64,000 nt of DNA from Amblyomma americanum (lineage: Eukaryota > Arthropoda > Arachnida > Ixodida > Ixodidae): assembly GCF_052857255.1 (NCBI RefSeq), contig NC_135500.1, positions 103,730,048 to 103,794,047 of the forward strand, in the 5' to 3' direction. Both the position numbers and the translations under genes were made by a program. The notes under the pieces are model-generated. The model saw nothing but the letters and a program-made list of their open reading frames with translations. It made no database searches and had not been told where the DNA came from. How positions within the stretch are numbered: position 1 is the first letter of the stretch; the number at the start of each line of letters is the position of its first letter. Below are positions 63,172 through 64,000 of this stretch, piece after piece.

Positions 63172-64000
63172 AGTTCTTTCTAAGCTCTTGCAGCACAGCT
63201 ACTGCAGATATCATGCAAGCCAAACTTAACGTTAGCATCTGAAAACTGCAACGAACGATTAGTTGCAAGTTCGTGCGTGAACTTCACGCCCTTCCCATAT
63301 TGTATAAAAGCTATAAATTGCATTCACTGAATAAGTACTGGTCAATGAGTTTTGTTTAAGTAAAATAATTAAAATTCGTCCACTAATCTAATATCCTTAG
63401 GTAACCCTGGTTTGTAAGATCTTGATTCAGGGAGCGGCCAGCAGCAGCTAAAAGTACATTATATAGGTTCACAGTCATGAAGGAGCCAATCCAAATAACT
63501 TGTAGTTGAATATAAAAGTCGTCCTTAAAAGAGATAAAAGCGGCATGCAAATCAAACTCGAGCAAAGAAATTAAGCCATCAGCTGGCATAGCTTAATTTA
63601 GAAATCGTATTTCACCACATCTTTCAATACATTCTCTGAAGGCTATGAACACTCTATCATCGGGCACTGACTACAACAAATCCTCCATATCAACAGAAAA
63701 ACTTAGCCAATAGGAGCATTTGAATCCGAGAAACGTACAACATTATGACAGTTTTTTTTGTGGCAAAAAGATCATAACTGGCTTATTAGGAATTGCCACG
63801 CACACTTTTCACTGACAACTGTTAACAGCACATAGACTTTGAGTTTTTGCTGCGAAGAGAACTAACTGCGCTTTCTTCCTAGAATCAATTAATGAACTTG
63901 CAAGCCTATACAATTCAAGATCCCTGCACAGTGCTGCAGCCCTGCCCTCCATTCTTGCAGCACTGTGTATTACAAGTAAAAAGTTCTTATCAATCGCGTG
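63172..64000. other. No gene recognised (right flank)
   Basis: AT-rich sequence with no recognised domain or repeat. The first bases after 63,171 are the right-hand host flank of the LINE E insertion. Confidence 0.45.

Overview
This window reads as eukaryotic, arthropod-type repeat DNA, most likely from a hard tick. That assignment is inferred from the style of the tRNA-derived SINEs, the RNase H-bearing I-type LINEs, the CR1-like LINEs and the Ty3/gypsy families; it was not tested by a search. I recognise no host protein-coding gene, no intact tRNA, rRNA or snRNA gene, and no prokaryotic feature. Almost everything interpretable is a transposable element, mostly broken and often nested.

Layout. 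1-4.5 kb: flank with two SINE copies. 4.5-10.1 kb: Ty3/gypsy element A (+ strand), with short LTRs and an ATAT target duplication. 10.9-20.5 kb: LTR element B (- strand, gag-protease-integrase), interrupted by a nearly intact CR1-like LINE at 12.0-16.5 kb (CR1-1). 22-35.9 kb: a five-element nest. A second CR1-like LINE (CR1-2) is split by gypsy element D (24.45-34.42 kb). D carries a TTAA-flanked inverted-repeat element in gag, an I-type LINE joined to antisense U6 snRNA sequence in protease, and an I-type LINE 3' fragment at the LTR/leader boundary. 38.2-49.8 kb: a CR1-like fragment, then an I-type LINE (H, + strand) split by LTR element C (41.1-46.4 kb, - strand), which has LTRs, gag, protease and integrase but no reverse transcriptase. 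49.9-57 kb: a CR1-like fragment, a much deleted gypsy (F), SINEs and a Penelope-like fragment. 57.1-63.2 kb: a near full-length I-type LINE (E) joined end to end with the 3' end of another LINE inside one 12-bp target duplication.

Main points. CR1-1 ORF1 carries a 2A-like ribosome-skipping motif (DIETNPGP) downstream of 312-bp (104-codon) tandem repeats, each opening with ATG and a hydrophobic leader. CR1-2 has the same plan with 243-bp (81-codon) repeats and a degraded 2A-like motif. Two insertions (LINE G with U6, LINE E with another LINE tail) look like template-switching products. Elements B and C both run gag, protease, integrase with no RT between, which suggests the rare integrase-before-RT order with RT lost from these copies, or RT-less elements moved in trans.

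Most elements carry stops, frameshifts or lost catalytic residues. The best preserved is CR1-1, whose ORF2 is broken only by an 11-G homopolymer.
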